DNA from: Verrucomicrobiaceae bacterium
Lineage (GTDB): Bacteria > Verrucomicrobiota > Verrucomicrobiia > Verrucomicrobiales > Verrucomicrobiaceae
Direction: 5' to 3'
NCBI GenBank assembly: GCA_947507875.1
Contig: CANNQP010000030.1
Span: 1 to 54,855, forward strand
DNA length: 54,855 bases
Shown here: positions 15,748-24,221 of the stretch, piece after piece
Numbering within the stretch: the stretch's first letter is position 1
Layout: each line of letters opens with the position of its first letter
The notes under the pieces: model-generated
What the model saw: the letters and a program-made list of their open reading frames with translations, nothing else
What the model was told of the DNA's origin: nothing
Database searches by the model: none
Position numbers and translations under genes: made by a program

Positions 15748-17859
15748 ATGTCTGAGATAAAAACAGCTCCTGAGGGTTACAACAACGGGAAATTAAAGCT
15801 GCCGAAGCCTCAAAAACCCCTCAAGGGCAGGGGATATGAGCGTTATCGCTGGCGGATGGATGGGTTGCTCGATCTAAAAGATAATGCCGACCACTTCCGA
15901 AACGTGGAAATGGGCCTGCAGCGATGGTATCTGCATCTGCTCGGAGAAGAACATCACATCATGATGGATGCGGCGCATTGGGTCACTCGGGAGGCTTTGC
16001 ATGCTTTTTTAAACCATGAATCAATTTGGCGCGATGAGTGGCAGCGCAGCAAGATCGATCAACAAAGTAAAAAAAAGAGTGCGGCAATCGCAAGGAGAGC
16101 AAGTAAAAAGAAAAAACTCAAAAAACAAAAAATACGAATTCAAAGCTTGGCAACGGATGCTGGGCTGTCACCTGAAGAACTCGGGGCCAAATGCGAGCGT
16201 TTCAAATCCTTGATTCATTCAGGAAAAACGACTCTTGCAGGACAAATGATTCAAGTGGCTGAACCGTGGCTCTTAAAGAGTCTGCTGGATGGCTGTTCAA
16301 CAATGGAGTCGGATATTATCTTGAGTCCGTTTTTTCAGGACAGGTCAAACTCAAAGAGCGAATTCCTATTTTGGCTCGCTGCGGCAAAAGCAGTTGAAAG
16401 ACAATGCTGCCCTAGATCCATCGTTTTGAACGAAATTGCTGAGTTGGAACTGACGGCCGGCAACTCGATCGAATTGGAATGGATTCTGCAGCACGTGATG
16501 CCAAAATTGGAAAACTTGAGGATGCTGCATTTGAACCTTGGATCAGTGATATTTTCGACGGCCGATTTGCCAGTCATGCAACAGTTGATTTGGCTCTATG
16601 TTTGTGGGGATGAAGAGTCTGAAAACGGGGTTGAACTCAAAGTTGAACATCTAAACAGACAACCGTCACTAAGAGGCCTTTCCGTGGGTCACCTGGGGAG
16701 CTTGTTCATCATGGATTATGATGCGAGCTTATGGAATCGAGTGCGTCTCGAAACACGATGTTCTGAAGATCGGCCGTTTGCACGCCGAAGCAACCTGAAG
16801 CCCGTCGCAGAACTCGGGTCTGCATGGCATGGAATCCGAGAACTGAACGCAAATGGGTTGCAAGTGTTTCTCCACATGCAGCAGGACTGGTCAACGTCAT
16901 CTCAGCCACCCGCTTGGTGGAGACCCTATTGGTCCCTCCCAGATGTTTTGTCCAAGGTGAATGGTAAGATTGTTGATTTTGATTGGCCTGAAGGCGACAT
17001 CGACACCTATTCCATCCACATAAAAGATCGGGCTGGAAAAATTCACCGCCACGAAATTCCGTTCGGACACAAGCACACGAACGGAATAGGAGGCCGGATC
17101 TCAAAAAATGAAATTTTGGCCGAGAGTCCACCCCGCATCATTGATCTCGTGGGCTGGGAGAATTTGCCGGCAGAATTAGCCAAACACCTAGCAGATTCGA
17201 GGGTTCCGATCCGGCTTCAGGCATGTCTCCTTACTCCTGAGGTGATAAAAGCCTTGGCGCCCTTTCGGGGTGACTTGCATGTAGAGGGCAGACTTAGCCT
17301 CGACCAACTTGAATCCCTGAGTCATATATCAGCATCCAAATTAGAACTTGAATTCGAAAGTTTTGATCGGCAGACCTTCCCTATTTTATCGAGACTCAAA
17401 GCATCCTCACTCAGCATAATAATCAACAGCAAGCTGACACCTGGCGATGTAGAACACCTTTGCGATTTCTCTGGCAAATCAGTTTTGAAGGGATGGCCCC
17501 GGGGAAATTCGATTCATATTGACCAAAGTGCTGCTGAAGTTTTGTGTCGGTGTGAACACAAAATTCAACTTGCTGATTCACTGCATCTCACGGCATCTGC
17601 CATTGGAAAACTCTCTCTTCATCCTACACTTGATCTACGCGGTCATAGGCAAACATTTCTACGTCACTCCAAATCAGGTGAGACCAGTCTGACAATCATT
17701 CGCTACTACGACCCAACTAATCGCAAGCGCTACACCGTGCGCAAAACGCTTCAAAACACCAACGGTACGAAAAAAACGTCTGAAGAACAATATTATGAGC
17801 CTTCATGCATGCTCTCTGTGATCGGTAAGTTGCTAGAGTCTGGCTATGAACCTGTATAG
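15748..17859 (+). CDS. Large LRR-like protein with Lys-rich linker (703 aa)
   Basis: It starts MSEIKTAPEGYNNGK, 48 bases after the TIR gene. Residues ~1-100 form an unknown, Trp-rich domain (RWRMDGLLDL, GLQRWYLHLLGEEHH), ~105-130 a Lys-rich linker, and ~145-200 the helical block seen in the other repeat proteins (KCERFKSLIHSGKTTLAGQMI, SLLDGC). Poorly conserved LRR-like repeats follow from ~220 to 640 (ENLRMLHLNLGS), and the last ~60 residues have a Tyr/Lys-rich tail. It is the divergent third member of the repeat set and the last gene of the run. Its divergence may reflect recognition of another target. No enzymatic motif is seen. Confidence 0.65.
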   Translation: MSEIKTAPEGYNNGKLKLPKPQKPLKGRGYERYRWRMDGLLDLKDNADHFRNVEMGLQRWYLHLLGEEHHIMMDAAHWVTREALHAFLNHESIWRDEWQRSKIDQQSKKKSAAIARRASKKKKLKKQKIRIQSLATDAGLSPEELGAKCERFKSLIHSGKTTLAGQMIQVAEPWLLKSLLDGCSTMESDIILSPFFQDRSNSKSEFLFWLAAAKAVERQCCPRSIVLNEIAELELTAGNSIELEWILQHVMPKLENLRMLHLNLGSVIFSTADLPVMQQLIWLYVCGDEESENGVELKVEHLNRQPSLRGLSVGHLGSLFIMDYDASLWNRVRLETRCSEDRPFARRSNLKPVAELGSAWHGIRELNANGLQVFLHMQQDWSTSSQPPAWWRPYWSLPDVLSKVNGKIVDFDWPEGDIDTYSIHIKDRAGKIHRHEIPFGHKHTNGIGGRISKNEILAESPPRIIDLVGWENLPAELAKHLADSRVPIRLQACLLTPEVIKALAPFRGDLHVEGRLSLDQLESLSHISASKLELEFESFDRQTFPILSRLKASSLSIIINSKLTPGDVEHLCDFSGKSVLKGWPRGNSIHIDQSAAEVLCRCEHKIQLADSLHLTASAIGKLSLHPTLDLRGHRQTFLRHSKSGETSLTIIRYYDPTNRKRYTVRKTLQNTNGTKKTSEEQYYEPSCMLSVIGKLLESGYEPV

Positions 17860-17985
17860 CCATCACACTACGTCCAACACCAGCTCAAACTGGCTGAAAC
17901 CCAATCACCCACTTCTCCCCCGCATGGACCCCACGCCCGCCTGACAAACCACCCATGCCATGTTTCAGTAACTAACCGGATTTTA

Positions 17986-17998
17986 CTGTACATTACAG
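17986..17998. promoter_or_regulatory. Short inverted repeat upstream of the Mre11/Rad50-like operon
   Basis: CTGTA-CAT-TACAG is a perfect 5+5 inverted repeat, 79 bases before the nuclease start. Its size and place fit an operator. It resembles SOS-type boxes only loosely. The intergenic stretch 17860-18076 has no other recognisable feature. Confidence 0.3.
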
Positions 17999-18076
17999 CA
18001 TGGCTGCCTCCTCCTTCTTCGCTATCAGATTTCGCGCTTGATTTACAACATATCCCGCGATCCCCCGCACCACTTC

Positions 18077-19201
18077 ATGAGCCTTCGAATTCTCCACACA
18101 GCCGACAACCACATCGGCCTTTCCTTCAACCAATATCCGGAGGCTGTCAGGGAACGCCTAATCGAGGAACGCTTCGCCTCACTCGAACGGATGGTCACTA
18201 CCGCCAATGTCCGCAAGGCACACTTCATCGTGGTAGCGGGCGATCTGTTCGACAAAACCACCGTCATCAAAACCCAGATCGAACGCGCGGTGAAGGTTCT
18301 CGGAAAATTCGAGGGCGAGGCGGTTCTCGTCCTCGCCGGCAACCACGATTTCTGTGAGGGACCTGACAGCAAACTCTGGAAGCAGTTTCGTGCTGCGGCG
18401 GACGGCAGTTGCGTGATTGCCCTGACCGAGCCAGTCACTAAGGAATTCGAAAGCGACGATTACAAAGTCCGCTATTATGCCTGCCCTTGCCCAAGCAAGC
18501 ATGGCAAGGAGCACACCATTGGCTGGGTGGCGGATGAGGAAAAACGGTCTGACAAGCTCCATATCGGGATAGCCCACGGCAATGTTGAAGGCCTTGGGCT
18601 GGATGCCGACCAGCGCTATTTCAATATGGCGGAAAAAGACTTTCGCAACGCGGGACTCCACACCTGGCTGCTCGGGCACATCCATGTCTCCGCTCCCGCA
18701 CCAGGCACCACCGGCAGGCCGCTTTACTTCATGCCCGGCATTCACACACCGGACTCGGTGAAATGCAGTCACCCAGGTTATGCTTGGTGGATCGAAATGG
18801 ATGCTGATGGCACTTGCCGCCATGAACAACTCACCACCGGGGCGCTCCGCTTCGTGCGGTTGAATCACGAGTTGCACCACGCCAATGACATTCGAGAGTT
18901 GCAAACCAAGTGTGAGTCTTTCGATGCGCCCAATACCATTCTCGACCTTCAGTTGAGCGGTCGTCTGCGGGAGGATGAAATCGCAGAACTCAATTCCATG
19001 TTGAACGACATCGGCCCGGCATTCCTGAATTTCTCGCAGGAACGAAACATCGCTCCAGTGCTGGATGCCGCCGCCATCTCCAAGCGATTCCCCGAGGGCA
19101 CCCTACCGAGCGCCCTCCTGCAAGCGCTTCTATCTGACGAGGCCCGCCCTGGCGATGCCCATCTGGCCTTGGACATCATCGAAACCGTTCAGAAATCATG
19201 A
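18077..19201 (+). CDS. Mre11/SbcD-like metallophosphoesterase nuclease
   Basis: ATG at 18077 (MSLRILHTADNHIG) is chosen over an upstream TTG because calcineurin-type nucleases start just before the first metal motif. In 374 residues the metal motifs follow in order: ADNHIG, AGDLFD, AGNHDF, then IAHGN and LGHIH. All five phosphodiesterase blocks are present. It should be a Mn-dependent exo/endonuclease that works with an ABC-type ATPase; the SbcC-like gene overlaps its stop by 4 bases (19198-19201). This is closer in size to YhaO/Mre11-type than to classic SbcD with its capping domain. It could serve repair or defence, and the surrounding restriction genes favour defence. Confidence 0.85.
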   Translation: MSLRILHTADNHIGLSFNQYPEAVRERLIEERFASLERMVTTANVRKAHFIVVAGDLFDKTTVIKTQIERAVKVLGKFEGEAVLVLAGNHDFCEGPDSKLWKQFRAAADGSCVIALTEPVTKEFESDDYKVRYYACPCPSKHGKEHTIGWVADEEKRSDKLHIGIAHGNVEGLGLDADQRYFNMAEKDFRNAGLHTWLLGHIHVSAPAPGTTGRPLYFMPGIHTPDSVKCSHPGYAWWIEMDADGTCRHEQLTTGALRFVRLNHELHHANDIRELQTKCESFDAPNTILDLQLSGRLREDEIAELNSMLNDIGPAFLNFSQERNIAPVLDAAAISKRFPEGTLPSALLQALLSDEARPGDAHLALDIIETVQKS

Positions 19202-21633
19202 AACTCCTCACTATCCGTCTCCATCCCTTCGGCGGCACCGCCGACCGCACCTGCACGCTTCATGACGGCATCAACGTGCTCGAAGGTCCCAACGAGTTCG
19301 GCAAAAGCACCTTGAGCAACGCTCTCTGGCACGCCCTCTTCACACCCACCAATCTAACCCCGGTGAATCTGCGGAACACCATGGGTCGATGGTATCCCAA
19401 GCCCGGCGGCGACCACGCGCGGATTACAGTCCAGTTTGAAGCTGATGGCCAAACCTGGACTCTCCACAAAACATGGGGTGCCGGGGCCACCTCCAGCCTC
19501 CAAGCGGATGGTGCCGCTGGCATCGCTGATCCCGCCAAAGTCCAGACGCAACTCCAAACCCTGCTCCGACGCAATGAAGCCACCTGGCGGCACGTGCTCT
19601 TCACAGGACAGGCGCAACTCGCCGCCACCATGGAACAGCTTCGGGCCAACTCCGGAAAATTCGACGACGTTCAATCCCTGCTCGCCGGTCCGGCCGCAAT
19701 TCCCGGCGACATCCCACCGGACAAACTCACCGCCGCACTTGAGGCCCGCATCAAGCAGCACTTCGGTCGATGGGACATCGGCTCAAACGGACCAGAGAAA
19801 GGCCGCGGTCTCGAAAACCCTTGGGCGAATGGCGTTGGCCCGTTGTTGAATGCTTGGTATGCCATGGAGAAAATCCGCCGTAACCTAGGTGACGTCATTC
19901 GCCACGAAGAAGCCGTGGATGAAATCAACGCCATGATCAACTGCATCACCGGGGACATGAGTGCCGATGAGGATTTCGTCCGCACCGGGCGCGGTCTCCG
20001 CGATGGTTTGGGTAAACGCGCGGGGCTGGAGGAAAGGTGCCAACGCCTCACTGCCGAACTGAAACTCCTGAAGGAAATCATGGTCGCTTGGCCCGGTGCC
20101 GCCCAGGTGATCCAAGGCAAGGAAACCGAACTCAACGGTGTCGCCAAGGACCTCGAATCCATCGAGATCGAACTCAAGAACGCAAAAAAACGCGGCCAGG
20201 CGGAGCAAATGAAAGTGGCGCACGGGCGTCTCGTCGAAGCCAGGAACGAATGGCAGCAGGCCGCCACTTATCTCGCAGAGTCCAAAGCCGTCGCCCCCGA
20301 ATTGCTGGCCGAACTGAAGCTACTCGAAACGGAAATCGACAAACTCCGCATCCAGATCGCCTCGCAGAAACTCAGCGCGAAACTGGAAAGCAGCACCGCT
20401 CTTTCCGTGAAAGTGCGGCGTGGCACCAGCGATCCCGAAACGATCACTCTGTCTCCATCAGAAGTCTGGAAAAACCAATCCGAGGGCATTTTCCTCCTCG
20501 AATATCAGGACCTGAAAGTCAGCGTCGAGAGCGGCACCGGGGATGTGAACACCCTTTTCGCCTCTCTCGAAACCGCCCGGCATCGCCACTCGGAAATCCT
20601 CCAAACCCTCGGTCACGATAGCCTCGCCGCCGCCGAACTGGCAGACACGGATCACAAAAAACGCATTACTGCGGAAGGTAACAAAAAGGGTCTCTACCAA
20701 GCCGCCTTGCAGGGACGCAGCGAGGAAGAATGGGCAGCGGACATGGCCGCCTTCGCGGATCTCCCGGAAACCCGCTCTGTCGAAGTCTTGGAAAACGAGA
20801 AAACCGCACGGCTTAGCCGCAAGGCGGCGCTCGACCTAGAGATTAAACAGGAGTGCGACAAGATTCAGAAGTGGACCAACGACCACACGAACCTCGAGAT
20901 ACTCACCGACGAGATCATCACAAAAACCGCCGAGGCAAAGCAAGCCAAAGATGACCTCGCCGGCCTGCCCGAACTGCCGGAAGGATTCACTTCCATCTCA
21001 AGCTATCAGGACTTACTCACAAAGAAAGAGACCGCCTGCGAGGAATTGAAAAAGCGCCTCGATCATCTTAAAATCCAACAAGCCACTCTCACAGGAACCG
21101 CCCCCGCCAACACCGCCGAAGAACTCCGCACCGATCTGGAAATCAAACAGCGTGAATTCGAGCGCCAGCAAGCGACCGGCCAGGCACTGCTGCGCATCCA
21201 GACGAAGTTACAATCCGTCATCAACGACCGCGGCATCGACGATCCCATGCAAGGTCTCACCTCCGCCGTCTCCAACCATTTCAGCAACCTCACTGGCGGC
21301 CGCTATCAGGAAGTCACCTTGGACGGAACCGCACCCACCCGGGTCGGCGGAGCGCTCACGCTTGACACGATACTGCTCTCCCAGGGCACCCTCGGTTCCC
21401 TCGCCCTCGCCACGCGCCTGGCACTCTCCGAACTCTACCTCAAGGACATGGACGGTTTCTTCCTCTTGGACGACCCCTTCACCGACATGGATCAATCTCG
21501 CCGGGCCGCGGCGATACAGACAATCGGAGGCTTCGGGGAAAAGCACCAGGTCCTCTTCTTCACCTGCCACCCGGACCACGCCGGTGAGTTGCAGAGTCAT
21601 GCCGGGGCGAAAAGTATGCACGTCACGGAATGA
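19198..21633 (+). CDS. Rad50/SbcC-like (YhaN-type) ATPase
   Basis: In 811 residues, Walker A is GPNEFGKST near residue 32, long heptad-rich coiled coils span about 230-640, and the C-terminal half-site has the signature LSQGTLGSLALATRLAL and Walker B FFLLDDPFTDMD. No CxxC zinc hook is visible, unlike standard Rad50/SbcC, which points to the YhaN branch. The start overlaps the nuclease stop (ATGA), so the two are co-translated and should form one complex that tethers and cleaves DNA ends. The region before the coiled coils (LENPWANGVGPLLN) is family-specific. Confident at family level. Confidence 0.85.
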   Translation: MKLLTIRLHPFGGTADRTCTLHDGINVLEGPNEFGKSTLSNALWHALFTPTNLTPVNLRNTMGRWYPKPGGDHARITVQFEADGQTWTLHKTWGAGATSSLQADGAAGIADPAKVQTQLQTLLRRNEATWRHVLFTGQAQLAATMEQLRANSGKFDDVQSLLAGPAAIPGDIPPDKLTAALEARIKQHFGRWDIGSNGPEKGRGLENPWANGVGPLLNAWYAMEKIRRNLGDVIRHEEAVDEINAMINCITGDMSADEDFVRTGRGLRDGLGKRAGLEERCQRLTAELKLLKEIMVAWPGAAQVIQGKETELNGVAKDLESIEIELKNAKKRGQAEQMKVAHGRLVEARNEWQQAATYLAESKAVAPELLAELKLLETEIDKLRIQIASQKLSAKLESSTALSVKVRRGTSDPETITLSPSEVWKNQSEGIFLLEYQDLKVSVESGTGDVNTLFASLETARHRHSEILQTLGHDSLAAAELADTDHKKRITAEGNKKGLYQAALQGRSEEEWAADMAAFADLPETRSVEVLENEKTARLSRKAALDLEIKQECDKIQKWTNDHTNLEILTDEIITKTAEAKQAKDDLAGLPELPEGFTSISSYQDLLTKKETACEELKKRLDHLKIQQATLTGTAPANTAEELRTDLEIKQREFERQQATGQALLRIQTKLQSVINDRGIDDPMQGLTSAVSNHFSNLTGGRYQEVTLDGTAPTRVGGALTLDTILLSQGTLGSLALATRLALSELYLKDMDGFFLLDDPFTDMDQSRRAAAIQTIGGFGEKHQVLFFTCHPDHAGELQSHAGAKSMHVTE

Positions 21634-21893
21634 CAACTACCCAATCCACAAGCACCTTCTTCCCTTGATCTGCCCCCAAAGACTGGAACATTTACAGAGT
21701 GATTTTTTGACCTCATGGCCTGCCTCGTTTTCAGCGCTGCGGTATGCATGGGCGATGTTCAAACAAATCGCGCGAAAAATCACATGCGCTGAGCTTGCCC
21801 TCCAAGCATGGCGATCGTTTTGAATTAGCCGATGATTCATTTCTGGATCTGCCAGATCGGAGTCGGACCGCAGCGGATGCGGGCAAAGCCCAC

Positions 21894-22277
21894 TCACTTG
21901 AATCGCACACCGTTATCCGTGAATTCGTGGGACTGAGAGACAGCTTCATCGCCATCCATTGCTTTGTTTCCATGAAAGCGGATGAGCTCAGGGTATTCTT
22001 TTCCGCAGGAGCCGTCCGTGACAAGAAAACCACCATCCACCATGCGCTGAATCACGGGTTCCAGCCAAGCTTTCGAAAGCCAGTGACTGCCGCAGCTGCC
22101 TTCACTTGGATTATCATAGGGACCATGGTCGCCTCGATGAAAAAAGACGCCAATGGGTTCGTCGAAACAATCCAGAGTTTTTCTTCCGTCACCATCATGC
22201 CAGTGAATGGTGACCTCGCGCTTGGTAGGGACATGCTGATAGACCTCTGACACGGCGCATGGCTTGAAGTTCGGCAA
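21894..22277 (-). CDS. Hypothetical protein, 5' end doubtful
   Basis: The 127-residue frame starts at TTG (complement of 22275-22277) as MPNFKPCAVSEVYQHV and contains VTIHWHDGDGRKT, a His/Asp-rich HRGDHGPYDNPSEG and WLSKAWLEPVIQRM. Protein-like sequence continues upstream in frame to about 22353 (CLTCIRRREITGDLTQSR), where a TGA cuts it, so the true start may be lost. The CxxC upstream of the proposed start hints at a metal site. It lies alone, opposite to the flanking operons, in an otherwise empty 830-base gap. The family is not recognised. It could be a decaying gene. Confidence 0.45.
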   Translation of the reverse strand: MPNFKPCAVSEVYQHVPTKREVTIHWHDGDGRKTLDCFDEPIGVFFHRGDHGPYDNPSEGSCGSHWLSKAWLEPVIQRMVDGGFLVTDGSCGKEYPELIRFHGNKAMDGDEAVSQSHEFTDNGVRFK

Positions 22278-22466
22278 ATCTCTTTTGAGATTGGAGCCGT
22301 GATAGTTCGCGCGGGATTGTGTGAGATCGCCCGTGATTTCGCGACGACGAATGCAAGTGAGGCATTTTCACTCTTCTACTGGTCTATCGAGGAGTAATGT
22401 TTTATTGGGTGGGTATCGATTATCTCTCAAAAGTTGTTCCTGCCTACCTCGCCCCGCGATTTCCAA

Positions 22467-24212
22467 ATGCCTCGCTGGATCTACAACCGCCCGCCCGAAA
22501 AATGTCAGCCGACCGAATTGCGGTTTGCTCAGTTGCTCAACGCCGAGCTTACTGATGATTGGATTATACGCTGGGGTTACTGGTATGAAGACGAGCAGGG
22601 AACCCTTCGCGAGGGTGATTTTCTTGTGCTTGGACCAGTCGGTGGACTCATGGTCTTCGAGGTGAAAAGTAGTGTGCCTCAGCCCGTCGCGGGCGGGATG
22701 CGCTGGGACACGGTGGACGGTGATAACCCGGTGACGCAACTTCTCGCCCAACACTCCGGCGTCATTCGTTCGCTCAAGCAATCGGCGGCAAACCGCATGG
22801 CCCCATGGGTGCAAAAGGCGCTTGTCTTTCCCCTAGTTGAGGTCGCGCCAAATATCTCTGAGCACCGCAGCATCCCGCGTGAACTCATCGTTGCCAGCAA
22901 CGACTTGCGCGACTTTGGCCGCGTCTGGCGGCGGCTTTTCCCTGAGCAACGACCTGTGATGAAGGAGCAGCGCGAGGTCTTTCTGCAAGCCTTTGGTGAA
23001 GGCATCTCTCCCCGGAACGTGCAGGCGTTCATTTCGGAAACCGATATGCTCCTGCTACGGCAGGCCACGGCCAATTATCACATGCTTGATATGCTTGCCG
23101 GAAACCGCCAGCTCGTGTTCGAGGGGGGCGTTGGTACCGGCAAATCTTGGCATGCCCTAGAGCAGGCACGGCGACTCGCGGAGAATCACGGCGGCTCATT
23201 CGGCCGCCACGTGCTGGTGATGGGTTACAACCTCGCCCTCAGCCAGCGCCTGCGTGTTTTAGCCGCTCGCATAAAGCTTCAACGCGGTCGTATCACCGTG
23301 GAAAGCTCCGAGACACTCGCTGCTGGAATCCTGCAGGCCTGTGGCATCAAGCATCAGGCACCCACTACACGCGAGAAAGTTCAGCGCTACTACGACCATG
23401 AGTTACCCCTGCTCACGCTTGAAGCTCTGCGCAGCGAGAAGGACAAGCTCAGTAGCATCATCGAGCAATACGATGCGCTCATTGTCGATGAGGCCCAGGA
23501 TCACGACACCTGCCTTGGCACCGGCTGCGACCCGTCCGGTGATTGCGGCTGGTGGTCTATCTACACCGCGCTGCTCAAGGACGGATGGAACGCACCAATC
23601 ACGGTCTTTGGCGATATCGCCCAGCGCCCACCGTTTCGTGCAGCGTCACGCTTCAGTCTCGACCAGCTTCGCGCTCGGCTTGCGCAGCACGCCCATGTGC
23701 GGCTGGAGCGCGCTCTGCGTTACACCCGACCCGTGTTCCAATTCCTGCGTGGCCTTGAGGCCGATGGCACTCGCGAACTTGTCACCGGCCTGAAATCCAC
23801 CGGCCCGCTCATGGATGGGCCTGATGTGGTGCAGCGCCGCGGCAGTGCAGGGGATCTCCCCCGCCTCGTCGAGCAAGTGCTCGGTGAATGGGAGAGTTCC
23901 GGTCTTTGCCCGCCGTCAAAAGTCCTCATCCTCTACGAGCGGAGCTCCATCGACCGCAGCGCGCTCGCCGGCCTCGAAAAGCTGTGCGACCATCCACTGA
24001 GGCCCTATCTTGAAATCGTGGACCAGCCCAATCACCGCAGCATCGGCCACAGCTCCGTGCACAAGGCCAAAGGACTCGATTCCCTCGCCGTCATCCTTGC
24101 GGACCTTCGTCCCTTTGCCGAGTTGACCAGCCCGCAGGATCGCTACACCTATTTCATGGGTGCCAGCCGTGCGCGGCAGTTGCTTGCGTGCGTGCATGCC
24201 GCACCGCCATGA
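22467..24212 (+). CDS. NERD-domain UvrD/SF1-like helicase
   Basis: ATG at 22467 (MPRWIYNRPPEKCQPTELRF) is used; a start 33 bases upstream lacks support. In 581 residues, ~25-120 form a NERD nuclease-related domain, with GDFLVLGPVGGLMVFEVKS carrying the D...ExK-type motif. Residues ~220-580 form an SF1 helicase: Walker A EGGVGTGKSWHA, LIVDEAQDHDT (Walker B), FGDIAQRP (motif III), HSSVHKAKGLDS and YFMGASRARQLL (motif VI). NERD-helicases appear in defence and conjugation contexts. The stop is 9 bases before the dnd methyltransferase, so the two are probably co-transcribed. It probably degrades or unwinds foreign DNA. Confidence 0.8.
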   Translation: MPRWIYNRPPEKCQPTELRFAQLLNAELTDDWIIRWGYWYEDEQGTLREGDFLVLGPVGGLMVFEVKSSVPQPVAGGMRWDTVDGDNPVTQLLAQHSGVIRSLKQSAANRMAPWVQKALVFPLVEVAPNISEHRSIPRELIVASNDLRDFGRVWRRLFPEQRPVMKEQREVFLQAFGEGISPRNVQAFISETDMLLLRQATANYHMLDMLAGNRQLVFEGGVGTGKSWHALEQARRLAENHGGSFGRHVLVMGYNLALSQRLRVLAARIKLQRGRITVESSETLAAGILQACGIKHQAPTTREKVQRYYDHELPLLTLEALRSEKDKLSSIIEQYDALIVDEAQDHDTCLGTGCDPSGDCGWWSIYTALLKDGWNAPITVFGDIAQRPPFRAASRFSLDQLRARLAQHAHVRLERALRYTRPVFQFLRGLEADGTRELVTGLKSTGPLMDGPDVVQRRGSAGDLPRLVEQVLGEWESSGLCPPSKVLILYERSSIDRSALAGLEKLCDHPLRPYLEIVDQPNHRSIGHSSVHKAKGLDSLAVILADLRPFAELTSPQDRYTYFMGASRARQLLACVHAAPP

Positions 24213-24221
24213 TGCAAAACG

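Noticed and set aside
21152..21823. Plus-strand frame of 223 residues at the end of the SbcC-like gene.
   Set aside because: Ser/Pro/Arg-rich out-of-frame reading of a high-GC gene.
21637..21897. Minus-strand frame of 86 residues next to the orphan gene.
   Set aside because: Low-complexity composition, no start signal, and no continuity with the orphan protein.
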